The notes beneath the pieces are model-generated. The model saw only the letters and a program-made list of their open reading frames with translations, made no database searches and had not been told where the DNA came from. Of a stretch of 7,438 nt of DNA, positions 1 to 6,005 are shown piece by piece. The stretch comes from DASUPK01 sp033856335 (GTDB lineage: Bacteria > Actinomycetota > Thermoleophilia > Solirubrobacterales > 70-9), in the NCBI GenBank assembly GCA_033856335.1, contig JAWVFG010000147.1:1-7438 (forward strand), written 5' to 3'. Every line of letters starts with the position of its first letter. Position 1 is the stretch's first letter. The position numbers were made by a program, and so were the translations under genes.

Positions 1-348
1 CAGGGGTCGCTGGGACTCGACAGCAGCGTGACCTTCAACGGCCTACCGGATATCCCGATAGCCCACTTCCAGCTCGCCTTCCTGCCAGACCCCGGCATGC
101 TGCTCGCGAACCGTGACCTCTGCGCGCCGCCCGCCCCCGTCTTCCACGCGGAGTTCCAGGGCTACAACGGCGCGAGCACGGCGGTCGACTCAACCGCGAC
201 CGTCGACGGCTGCGGCGCCGGCAACGGTGCGACGGCCGGCAAGTGCAAGAAGGCCAAGAAGAAGCATCGCAAGCACCGCGCGGCCGCGTCCAAGAAGCAC
301 AAGAAGCGCTCCTGCAAGAAGAAGAAGCACAAGAAGCACCGCAAGTAG
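1..348 (+). CDS. C-terminal end of a probable secreted/surface protein with a Lys/His/Arg-rich tail (5' truncated by window edge)
   Basis: The frame is open from base 1 to the TAG at 346-348, so this is the last 115 codons of a longer gene; the first Met or Val inside the window is not taken as the start. The visible part has a beta-sandwich-like segment (VTFNGLPDIPIAHFQLAF, then a Gly/Leu turn and an APPAPVFHAEF stretch), a short Ser/Thr/Asp/Gly linker with a Cys, and a final stretch of about 35 residues made almost wholly of Lys, His, Arg and Ala with two Cys (KCKKAKKK..., RSCKKKK...). From memory, Thermoleophilia often encode large exported proteins that end in this type of segment and a basic tail; that assignment is recall, not a search. 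The tail could bind cell-wall polyanions, nucleic acid or metal, which is inference. The gene converges with the membrane-protein gene, the stop codons being only 6 bp apart, and no terminator hairpin is visible between them. Confidence 0.7.
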   Translation, partial: QGSLGLDSSVTFNGLPDIPIAHFQLAFLPDPGMLLANRDLCAPPAPVFHAEFQGYNGASTAVDSTATVDGCGAGNGATAGKCKKAKKKHRKHRAAASKKHKKRSCKKKKHKKHRK

Positions 349-354
349 TCCCGG

Positions 355-603
355 CTACAGGCGCTTGCCCGAGGCGAAGAGGAGCACGCCGCCCGCCAGG
401 GCGACCCCGCCGGTGATCCAGAAGACCAGGCTGCCCGAGTTGACCGCGGCGGCGACCAGGGCGATCCCGACCACGACGAGGGGCAGGCCGAAGGAGATCG
501 GCACGCTGACGTTGAGGCCGGGGCCGAAGTCGGGGGCCTTGCGTTTCGGCCTCGCCTCGCGCGAGGGGTAGACCTCGCGCCGCCCGTCAGGAAGCCGGGT
601 CAC
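355..603 (-). CDS. Small two-helix membrane protein, last gene of the glucan operon
   Basis: An 82-residue protein is read from a GTG at 603. The first 30 residues are hydrophilic and basic (RLPDGRREVYPSREARPKRK). Two hydrophobic segments follow, at about residues 33-54 and 58-78, joined by a very short NSGS turn, and the C-terminus is GKRL. This predicts a helical hairpin in the cytoplasmic membrane with the basic N-terminus inside. The GTG start lies 17 bp inside the end of the GT4 gene, so translation is probably coupled to it. An in-frame ATG at 651 would give 98 residues, but its extra 16 codons lie inside the GT4 gene and look like coding shadow, so I prefer GTG. I do not recognise a family. 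Its place after methyltransferase, GH57 and GT4 suggests a link to the same polysaccharide, for example anchoring enzymes or product at the membrane, but this is only contextual. Confidence 0.65.
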   Translation of the reverse strand: MTRLPDGRREVYPSREARPKRKAPDFGPGLNVSVPISFGLPLVVVGIALVAAAVNSGSLVFWITGGVALAGGVLLFASGKRL

Positions 604-1783
604 GGCTGCCCGCCAGGTCCGCGTAAATGCCTTCGGTCCTCTCGGCGACATCGCCCCAGTCGAAGCGGCTCAAGTGCTCGAATGCCTCGGCGGTGAGACG
701 ACGGCAGAGCTTGGCGTCGTCCAGGACCCGAACCGTCATCTCGGCCAGGGATTGCGGGTCGCGGGCGCGGAAGCGCAGACCGACCTCGTCGTGCGGCACC
801 ACCTCCCGTAGGCCGCCGGTGTCGGCGACGATGCAGGGGCAGCTCGAGGCCATCGCCTCCAGCGCGACCAGGCCGAAGGGCTCGTAGATCGAGGGGACGA
901 CGCAGACGTCGGCGATCCGGTAGAGCGAGTGCAGGACGTCGTCGCCGATCCAGCCTACGAAGGTGCCGTGCTGCATCAGCCCGAGCTCCTCGGCCTGGCG
1001 GCGAAGCTCCTGCTCGTGGGTCCCGGAGCCCGCGACCACGAAGCGCGTGTTCGGGATGCGTTCGATGATCTCGGGAAGCGCCTCGAGTGCGACCTGAAAA
1101 CCCTTCTCGTAGACCAGCCGGCCGACAAGCAGGACCAGGGACTCCTCCGGCTCGGCGAACTCGGCGCGCAGGCGGCGGAGCTCGTCGTCGTTGTGGGGCT
1201 GCAGGTCCTCGGGGTCGATTCCGTTGGGAATGACCTCGATCGAGGGCTCGGGCACCCCGAAGACGTCGACGATCTGCTCCCGCATGAAGGTGGAGCAGGC
1301 GATCACGCGATCCGAGCGGTTGGTGATCCAGCGCTCGACGCCGTGGATGTAGGCCTGCGGGTGCTTTTCGACCCAGCCCTGGTGGCGGCCGTGCTCGGTC
1401 GCGTGGATCGTGGTGACCAGCGGGGAGCCGAAGCGCCGCGCGAGGTGGTCGCAGGCGTTGGCAACCAGCCAGTCGTGGCCATGGACCAGGTCGAAGTCGT
1501 AGCGATCGCCGAGCTCGACGCCAGCGGCAAGCATGTCGGAATTCATGCGCTCGACCCATGCGACGAACTCGTTGAGCTCCGCGGGGCGGGTGGGCTCCAT
1601 GACGCGATGGACGTGGACGCCCGCCATCACCTCCTCGGATGGGGACTCCTCCCCGCCCCTGGTGAGCACATGGACCTCGGTATCGCGCTCGACGAGGGCC
1701 TCCGAGAGCTTTCGGACATGGCGAGCCAGGCCACCTTCGATCAGGGGCGGGTACTCCCAGGAGAGGATCAGGACGCGATTCAT
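587..1783 (-). CDS. GT4-family alpha-glucan glycosyltransferase (Rv3032/glycogen-synthase type)
   Basis: A 398-residue GT-B fold retaining glycosyltransferase. The N-terminal acceptor domain opens with WEYPPLIEGGLARHV (residues 9-23, with the Gly-Gly loop) and has HGHDW at 101-105. The C-terminal donor domain has GRLVYEKG at 221-228 and EPFGLVALEAM at 301-311, where Glu301 and Glu309 form the EX7E motif that contacts the nucleotide sugar. Family knowledge: actinobacterial relatives such as M. tuberculosis Rv3032 transfer glucose from a nucleotide-sugar donor to build alpha-1,4-glucan for glycogen and methylglucose lipopolysaccharide. The length is normal for GT4. The ATG at 1783 lies 9 bp after the GH57 stop, with no Shine-Dalgarno sequence, so coupled translation within an operon is likely. 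No signal peptide is seen, so it is cytosolic. GT4 is broad: a mannosyl- or other glucosyltransferase cannot be excluded from motifs alone, but the GH57 neighbour favours alpha-glucan. Confidence 0.9.
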   Translation of the reverse strand: MNRVLILSWEYPPLIEGGLARHVRKLSEALVERDTEVHVLTRGGEESPSEEVMAGVHVHRVMEPTRPAELNEFVAWVERMNSDMLAAGVELGDRYDFDLVHGHDWLVANACDHLARRFGSPLVTTIHATEHGRHQGWVEKHPQAYIHGVERWITNRSDRVIACSTFMREQIVDVFGVPEPSIEVIPNGIDPEDLQPHNDDELRRLRAEFAEPEESLVLLVGRLVYEKGFQVALEALPEIIERIPNTRFVVAGSGTHEQELRRQAEELGLMQHGTFVGWIGDDVLHSLYRIADVCVVPSIYEPFGLVALEAMASSCPCIVADTGGLREVVPHDEVGLRFRARDPQSLAEMTVRVLDDAKLCRRLTAEAFEHLSRFDWGDVAERTEGIYADLAGSRDPAS

Positions 1784-1792
1784 TGTCTAGGT

Positions 1793-3205
1793 CTAGGGCT
1801 CGAGCAGCGGCGCCAGACTCAGGTCAGGGGCGAGATTGCGCACCCGTGCGTCGACTGCCTCGGAGGAGTCTATGGCCTCCAGCAGGCCCTGAGCGTGGGC
1901 GGTCGCGCGTGAGTACGGATAGTCGCCTGCCTGGCCGCGGTGGTCCATGAACGCCCAGTCGCTCGATTGCAGGGCGAGCAGCTCCCTCGCAGCGCGCTGG
2001 GCCGAAGCGCCCTCGACGGCCCGCAGGGAGAGCGCGCGCAGCAGGCGCAGCTCGGAGCGGCGCGTGGCCCAGACGAGATCGGAGACCAACGGGGAGTCCC
2101 AGGTCTCCAGGCTCTTTCCCTCGCCCCAGCTCGCCTCGAAGGCTGGGCGGTCCTCGCCCTCGTGCTCGCCGAGCGCCTGGGGCAGGGTCAGCAGCCGCAC
2201 ACCGTCCAGCTCGGCCCCCTTCAGCACCTCCCGCAGCCAGGTGGGTCCTTCGGCCCACCAGTGGCCGAGCAGCTCGGTGTCGATCGCGAAGGTGCATAGG
2301 CCCCGTCGGCCGCGGTCGGCGCGGTGGCGCTCGAGGCGATCGCGAACCGCGGCGAGGAAGGAGGCGGCGTGCTCGGCCGCCCGCTTGGCGGCCACCGCCG
2401 GGTTGTAGGGCGTCCCGGAGATGGACCAGAGCCGCATCCCGTTCGCCGAGAGCCGGTGGTACTCCAGGTAGGCGGGGTCCGACGGGTAACCCTGATCGGA
2501 CCAGACCAGTTGCACGGTCGGCCAGTCGATCGTGAAGCCGATGGGGCCGCCCGGTAGGCGAATGGGGGCAAGCGCCGCGGTGCCGTGCTCACGGGAGCTT
2601 TGATCGAGGCAGGTGTAGGCGAGGCTGCGCTCAGCGAGGATGCCCTCGAGACCGGGCACGTAGGCGCACTCGGGCAGCCAGAAGCCCTGGGTCTTGCCGA
2701 AGCGGCGTTCATGAGAGCGAAGCCCGGCGTCCACCTGCAGGCGCCGGCCGGCCAGCGTGGCGAGCTTGGGAAGGACGGCGTGCGTCGCGGCCGACGCCAT
2801 CAGGGCTATGCGGCCCCTGGCGTGCGCGTCCTGGAAGGCGCGCAATGGGTTGCCCCCCAGCTTCCGCAATCGCTTCATCGCGCGCGTGTAGTGGTCGGCC
2901 TCCGCCCTCGCCGCCGGTCGGACCGCGGCGCCGGCGTCGGCGACATCGCGGTCGGCGGCATCGACACGGTGGCGGCGCAGGAAGCGGAGCATCCTCTCCC
3001 CCACCCCGTCGGCCTCGAGCTGGTCGGCGAGGACCGGGGTGATGGTCATCGTCACCCGCTCCGCGACGTCCAGCACGGGCAGGTGGGAGCGGGCGAATGC
3101 GTCGAAGAGCCACTCCTCGCCGAAGGGATAGGTCCCGAAGCCCTCCACGTAGGGCATGTGCGAATGGAGGACGATGGCCAGGTCGCCGACGGTGCGGTCA
3201 GCCAT
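1793..3205 (-). CDS. GH57 (DUF1957-type) 1,4-alpha-glucan branching enzyme
   Basis: A 470-residue protein starting MADRTVGDLAIVLHSHMPYV. GH57 conserved regions are visible in order: HSHMPY at 14-19; GFWLPECAY at 174-182, with Glu179 as predicted nucleophile; and FAIDTELLGHWW at 306-317, with Asp309 as predicted acid/base. The C-terminal part carries GEGKSLETWDSPLVSDLVW (about 361-379) and QSSDWAFMDHR (about 413-423), typical of the branching-enzyme C-terminal domain. The enzyme should cleave alpha-1,4 bonds and re-attach the chain by alpha-1,6 bonds in the cytosol. The N-terminal pattern after the HxH motif (GEEWLFDAFARSHLPVLDV) recalls the Rv3031 type. It begins 4 bp after the methyltransferase stop and ends with two in-frame stops, TAG-ACC-TAG (1795-1787), just before the GT4 start. 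The reading frame stays open upstream to 3628, but that extension is Ser/Arg/Pro-rich antisense-like translation inside the methyltransferase gene and is rejected. Confidence 0.92.
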   Translation of the reverse strand: MADRTVGDLAIVLHSHMPYVEGFGTYPFGEEWLFDAFARSHLPVLDVAERVTMTITPVLADQLEADGVGERMLRFLRRHRVDAADRDVADAGAAVRPAARAEADHYTRAMKRLRKLGGNPLRAFQDAHARGRIALMASAATHAVLPKLATLAGRRLQVDAGLRSHERRFGKTQGFWLPECAYVPGLEGILAERSLAYTCLDQSSREHGTAALAPIRLPGGPIGFTIDWPTVQLVWSDQGYPSDPAYLEYHRLSANGMRLWSISGTPYNPAVAAKRAAEHAASFLAAVRDRLERHRADRGRRGLCTFAIDTELLGHWWAEGPTWLREVLKGAELDGVRLLTLPQALGEHEGEDRPAFEASWGEGKSLETWDSPLVSDLVWATRRSELRLLRALSLRAVEGASAQRAARELLALQSSDWAFMDHRGQAGDYPYSRATAHAQGLLEAIDSSEAVDARVRNLAPDLSLAPLLEP

Positions 3206-3209
3206 GGCG

Positions 3210-3971
3210 CTAGGAACGGCAGATCGCCAGGAAGTCGAGCGCTCGATCGAGCTCGCTCGCCCGCAGGGCGAAGTCGCGGGCACTGATCGCCGGGATGAAG
3301 CGGTCGTAGAACGGCTTGGTGATGTGGAGCGCAGGGTGGACCCGGTCCCACCCGGCTCGAATGGCGAGCTCGTGAGCTCGGAGCTTGCGGGCATGGAAGA
3401 GCCCGAGCAACTCGATCCTCCCGAAATGGGGCTCCAGCAGCTCGCGGTACTGACCGGCGTCGTACTCCCGGAGGTGCCAGGGGTTGTCCGATTTCTCTGC
3501 GCCAGGCGGGGCGAGGGTGAGGCGGTTCGGGGTCGAGATGAAGGCGACCGGGGCCATGCGCGCGATCCGGTCCAGGAGCTGGTCGGGCTCGTGGATGTGC
3601 TCGATCGTCTGAAGAAAGACGACAGCATCGACCTCCTGGTCGAAGTCCTCGACGAGCCCTCGCTGGAAGCTCAGGTTCGGGCGGCGGTAGCGGGCGCGCG
3701 CGTGCTCATGCGCCGCGGGGTTCGCGTCGACGCCGATCGCCTCCGCGGCGCTGCGCGCGAGCAGGTCGGAGCCGTAGCCCTCCCCGCAGGCCAGGTCGAC
3801 CACCCGCAGGCCGGCGCAGCGCTCGGCGATCCACTCGTAGACCGCGACGTGGCGGCGGTACCAGTAGTTCTCCTCGGGGACGTCGGGGAGGGTCCGCTCC
3901 CCGGTCAGCTCGAGCGGCGGCACGCCGTTCGGCTGGTTCTCCTGAAGGTAGGTTTGATCGGCTTCGCTCAT
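3210..3971 (-). CDS. Class I SAM-dependent methyltransferase, first gene of the glucan operon (Rv3030-like)
   Basis: A 253-residue Rossmann-fold methyltransferase. Near the N-terminus it has LTGERTLPDVPEENYWYRRH (residues 22-41), which I associate with Rv3030-type proteins. The SAM-binding motif I is VVDLACGEGYGSDLL (57-71), with acidic Asp82 after the second strand. TIEHIHEPD (122-130) and STPNR (146-150) are the later active-site strands, followed by NPWHLREYDAGQY (163-175). The mycobacterial homologue, next to the GH57 and GT4 genes, has been proposed to methylate the sugars of methylglucose lipopolysaccharide; the substrate here is inferred from context only. The start is the ATG at 3971 (MSEADQTYL). 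No Shine-Dalgarno sequence precedes it, but a TAACTT hexamer ends 7 nt upstream, which fits a leaderless mRNA. The open frame continues upstream, antisense through the ABC gene, to 5057; that extension is not coding-like. The stop lies 4 bp before the GH57 start. Confidence 0.88.
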   Translation of the reverse strand: MSEADQTYLQENQPNGVPPLELTGERTLPDVPEENYWYRRHVAVYEWIAERCAGLRVVDLACGEGYGSDLLARSAAEAIGVDANPAAHEHARARYRRPNLSFQRGLVEDFDQEVDAVVFLQTIEHIHEPDQLLDRIARMAPVAFISTPNRLTLAPPGAEKSDNPWHLREYDAGQYRELLEPHFGRIELLGLFHARKLRAHELAIRAGWDRVHPALHITKPFYDRFIPAISARDFALRASELDRALDFLAICRS

Positions 3972-3978
3972 CGCGGGG

Positions 3979-3984
3979 AAGTTA
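3979..3984 (-). promoter_or_regulatory. Candidate -10 element (TAACTT) for a leaderless methyltransferase/GH57/GT4 operon
   Basis: On the minus strand TAACTT fits the actinobacterial TAnnnT -10 pattern and lies 7 nt before the ATG at 3971. Transcription would then begin at or next to the start codon. No convincing TTGACA-like -35 is seen at 16-18 nt. It lies in the 114-bp divergent gap (3972-4085) shared with the ABC exporter. Confidence 0.45.
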
Positions 3985-4072
3985 GGGACTATCCGCTTTC
4001 GTAGAGTGCGGACTCGCCGCGACCGATGAGTTCCGGCCGGCAGTCCGGTCATAGACGGGGAATGCCAAGGAC

Positions 4073-4079
4073 GGAAGGA
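4073..4079 (+). promoter_or_regulatory. Ribosome binding site that decides the ABC ATPase start
   Basis: GGAAGGA lies 6 nt before the TTG at 4086. It is the only good Shine-Dalgarno match seen ahead of a gene in this window. It favours TTG over the in-frame ATG codons at 4026 and 4062, which lack comparable sites. A weak TAGAGT hexamer at 4002-4007 could be the -10 of this leadered transcript, giving a 5' leader of roughly 70 nt. Confidence 0.55.
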
Positions 4080-4085
4080 AACGAG

Positions 4086-5111
4086 TTGACGGAGAACACC
4101 GGAATATCCCCTGCGATCGAGGCCCGTGGCCTGACCCGCACCTTCAAGGGCGGCATCGAGGCCGTGCGCAGTGTCGATCTCGAGGTGCCCGCGGGCGAGG
4201 TCTTCGGCTTCCTCGGGCCGAATGGCGCCGGGAAGTCGACCACGGTCCGGATGCTCTGCACACTGCTCCCGCCGAGCGCCGGCAGCGCCTCGGTCGCGGG
4301 TTATGACGTGGTCGCCGACGGCGACGCGGTGCGCCACAACATCGGGGTGGCGCTGCAGGAGATCGGTTTGGACCCGGTGCAGACGGGCCGGGAGCTGCTC
4401 GAGCTCCAATGCGGCCTGTACGGGATCTCGGGCGCCGCAGGGCGTGAGCGCGCGGCCGAGCTGCTCGAGCTGGTCGGGCTGACCGAGGCCGCCGACCGGA
4501 GGACCAAGACCTACTCGGGCGGGATGAAGCGGCGGCTCGATCTGGCTAGCGCTCTGGTCCATCAGCCGAAGGTGCTCTTTCTGGACGAGCCGACGACGGG
4601 CCTCGACCCCGCTTCCCGGCTCACGGTGTGGGACGAGGTGAGGAGCATCAACGCGACCGGCACGACGATCTTCCTCACCACCCAGTACCTGGAGGAGGCC
4701 GACGAGCTCTGCGAGCGCCTGGCGATCATCGACGCCGGCGAGATCGTCACCGAGGGGACTCCCGAGAGCCTGAAGGCGGAGATCGGGAAGGACGTCGTCT
4801 CGGTCGAGCTGCACGGTGCCGACGCCGAGCGCACGCGGGAGGTGATCGGCGAGCTCCCCGGCCTCGACCGGGTGATCGCCGAGCAGGACGCTCTGGCCCT
4901 CTTCGTCGAGAACGGCGCCGCGTCGATCGCGGAGATCGTCCGCCGGCTGGACACGGCGGACGTCGAGGTGGGCGCGATCTCGGTCTCGCGGCCCTCCCTG
5001 GACGACGTTTTCCTGGAGGCGACCGGGCGGCGCCTGGAGGGTGCCGGCACCGACCACCCGGACGAGGCCGCCGAGCAGGATGAGGCCGCGGCGCGGGCGG
5101 TGGCTCCATGA
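4086..5111 (+). CDS. DrrA-type ABC exporter, ATP-binding subunit
   Basis: A 341-residue ATPase when read from the TTG at 4086 (MTENTGISPAIEARGL). Walker A GPNGAGKST is at 44-52, the Q-loop Gln at 91, the signature YSGGMKRR at 143-150, Walker B VLFLDE at 163-168 with D-loop GLDP, and the switch region TTQYLEEAD at 198-206. The switch position holds Gln200 where most ABC ATPases have His; from memory this is usual in the DrrA branch. A C-terminal regulatory region ends in SLDDVFLEATGRRLEG (304-319), the DrrA-family ending, followed by an Ala/Glu/Asp-rich tail of 22 residues. It should power export by the permease encoded next, with a 4-bp ATGA overlap implying coupled translation and a complex at the membrane. 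The substrate is unknown: drug, lipid and polysaccharide exporters all share this architecture. It is transcribed divergently from the glucan operon. An ATG at 4062 would add 8 residues and one at 4026 would add 20; both are less likely given the ribosome binding site. Confidence 0.9.
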   Translation: MTENTGISPAIEARGLTRTFKGGIEAVRSVDLEVPAGEVFGFLGPNGAGKSTTVRMLCTLLPPSAGSASVAGYDVVADGDAVRHNIGVALQEIGLDPVQTGRELLELQCGLYGISGAAGRERAAELLELVGLTEAADRRTKTYSGGMKRRLDLASALVHQPKVLFLDEPTTGLDPASRLTVWDEVRSINATGTTIFLTTQYLEEADELCERLAIIDAGEIVTEGTPESLKAEIGKDVVSVELHGADAERTREVIGELPGLDRVIAEQDALALFVENGAASIAEIVRRLDTADVEVGAISVSRPSLDDVFLEATGRRLEGAGTDHPDEAAEQDEAAARAVAP

Positions 5112-5863
5112 CCGAGGTTCTGCTGCTCGGCCGCCGAGCAGTGCGGGAGGTGATCCGCTACCCGGAGGCGACGATCCCGACGCTCTTCATCCCGCTCTTC
5201 TTCCTCGCGGTCAACATCGGCCAGGTCTCCAAGACCTTCCCGAGCACCACCCCGTTCCTGCACGGCCAGGGGTACGTCGCCTTCCAGATGCCTGTCTCGC
5301 TGATGTTCGCGGTGGCGACCGCGACCACCGGCCTGGCGCTTGTCACCGAGATCGACAGCGGCTACTTCGACAAGCTGCTCGTCGCTCCGATCCGGCGCAC
5401 GTCGCTGATCGTCGGCAGGCTGGGCGCCGACCTGGTCCGCGGGGTCGCAGCGTCCACCGTGGTGATGCTGGCCGGGATCGCGTTCGGTGCCCACGTCCAG
5501 TCCGGTCCCGCGGGCGCGGTGGTTGTCGTTCTCCTCGCCTCGCTCTTCGGGGTCGCCTATGCGGGTTTCGGGATCCTCGTCGCGCTCACGACTCGCAACG
5601 TGCAGGCGACCAATACCAGCTTCCTGCTCTTCTTTCCGCTCCTCTTCCTGACCCCGAACTTCGTGCCATTCGACCGGCTCTCGCCGGTGATGGAGACGCT
5701 GGCGCGCATCAACCCGGTGAGCTACGTGATCGTCGGCCTGCGGGCCCTGATCATCGATGGCTGGGTGATCGACAAGCTGCTCGTCTGCATCGGGGTGATC
5801 ATCGTCATGGGCGTGGTCCTGATCGGGCTGTCCCTGCGGGCGATCGCGAGGTACGACCGGTAG
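5108..5863 (+). CDS. DrrB-type ABC-2 exporter permease
   Basis: A 251-residue integral membrane protein. Hydrophobic segments at about residues 22-38, 58-80, 108-127, 136-161, 169-185 and 227-245 give the six helices expected of an ABC-2 permease. The cytoplasmic coupling region EIDSGYFDKLLVAPIRRTSL (81-100) matches the usual pattern of an acidic residue, Gly, then Pro plus basic residues between helices 2 and 3. INPVSYVIVGLRALI (201-215) is the conserved segment before the last helix. It forms the channel for the ATPase encoded just upstream, the start codon overlapping that gene's stop by ATGA. The gene is full length for the family. The cargo cannot be read from the sequence. Confidence 0.9.
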   Translation: MTEVLLLGRRAVREVIRYPEATIPTLFIPLFFLAVNIGQVSKTFPSTTPFLHGQGYVAFQMPVSLMFAVATATTGLALVTEIDSGYFDKLLVAPIRRTSLIVGRLGADLVRGVAASTVVMLAGIAFGAHVQSGPAGAVVVVLLASLFGVAYAGFGILVALTTRNVQATNTSFLLFFPLLFLTPNFVPFDRLSPVMETLARINPVSYVIVGLRALIIDGWVIDKLLVCIGVIIVMGVVLIGLSLRAIARYDR

Positions 5864-5874
5864 CGGCCACCAGG

Positions 5875-5893
5875 CCGCTCCACTTTGGAGCGG
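5875..5893 (+). terminator. Terminator-like hairpin after the ABC exporter operon
   Basis: CCGCTCCA, a CTT loop and TGGAGCGG form a perfect 8-bp stem starting 12 nt after the permease stop. No T-run follows, so it is not a textbook intrinsic terminator, but U-less hairpins are common behind high-GC actinobacterial genes. A competing hairpin, CGGCC-ACCA-GGCCG at 5864-5877, shares three bases with it, so the two cannot form fully together. Confidence 0.45.
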
Positions 5894-5986
5894 ACGGCGA
5901 AGCCCTTAATGCGAGGGCGCGCGAAAGCGCGACCCGACTAATGAATGGTGGGGCGACCGCCTGTGGCCGCGATTGATGGCGAAGCC
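5893..5986. repeat. Direct repeat pair GA(C/T)GGCGAAGCC
   Basis: The 12-base units at 5893-5904 and 5975-5986 differ at one base. Each contains GGC-GAA-GCC, able to form a tiny hairpin. They bracket the GAAA-loop hairpin. The repeat could be a protein site, an RNA element or chance in GC-rich sequence. Confidence 0.4.
5915..5935 (+). other. Stem-loop with GAAA (GNRA) tetraloop in the intergenic gap
   Basis: CGCGC (5918-5922) pairs with GCGCG (5927-5931) around a GAAA loop. GGG (5915-5917) and CCC (5933-5935) extend the stem to 8 bp with one bulged A at 5932. A weaker stem, GGTGG-GGCGA-CCGCC (one G-T pair), follows at 5947-5961. GNRA loops are typical of folded RNAs, but I could not match the region to a riboswitch class I know. 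Whether it is transcribed is unknown: it could be the permease 3' UTR, the leader of the next gene or a small RNA. Confidence 0.4.
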
Positions 5987-5995
5987 GTAGCTACG
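5986..5995. promoter_or_regulatory. 10-bp perfect palindrome CGTAGCTACG overlapping a candidate promoter
   Basis: The palindrome covers the first four bases of the candidate -10 at 5992-5997, a position where a bound dimeric regulator would block transcription. It is short, and a chance origin is possible. Confidence 0.25.
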
Positions 5996-5997
5996 AT
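5992..5997 (+). promoter_or_regulatory. Candidate -10 element (TACGAT) for a leaderless methyltransferase mRNA
   Basis: TACGAT matches TAnnnT and ends 8 nt before the ATG at 6006; no Shine-Dalgarno sequence lies between. A TTGATG at 5973-5978 resembles a -35 but leaves only 13 nt of spacing, too short for a standard promoter. Confidence 0.45.
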
Positions 5998-6005
5998 CCC
6001 GCCCC

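Noticed and set aside
113..571. 152-codon plus-strand open frame
   Set aside because: Ser/Arg/Thr/Pro-rich low-complexity shadow of the tail gene that then runs antisense through the membrane-protein gene.
604..651. Upstream ATG start for the small membrane protein
   Set aside because: The added 16 codons lie inside the GT4 coding end and offer no ribosome binding advantage over the GTG at 603.
929..1912. 327-codon plus-strand open frame opposite the GT4 gene
   Set aside because: Antisense shadow rich in Asp, Val, Gly and Leu, as expected from GC-biased third positions; no recognisable domain, and the opposite strand is a clear GT4.
3206..3628. N-terminal extension of the GH57 gene
   Set aside because: It is Ser/Arg/Thr/Pro-rich out-of-frame translation of the methyltransferase gene. 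The GH57 family starts at the HSHMPY region, matching the ATG at 3205.
3210..5057. 615-codon open frame on the minus strand running from inside the ABC gene into the methyltransferase
   Set aside because: Only the last 253 codons show methyltransferase motifs. The upstream part is antisense to the well-supported ABC ATPase gene and has no domain pattern.
5041..5976. 311-codon plus-strand open frame overlapping the permease gene
   Set aside because: Arg/Pro/Asp/His-rich frame-shifted reading of the permease, which itself has a clear six-helix pattern.
5864..6005. Assignment of the intergenic hairpins to a known riboswitch (c-di-GMP, SAM, SAH, cobalamin, guanidine) or a tRNA
   Set aside because: Conserved core sequences of these classes, recalled from memory, do not match; a GAAA loop alone is not specific.
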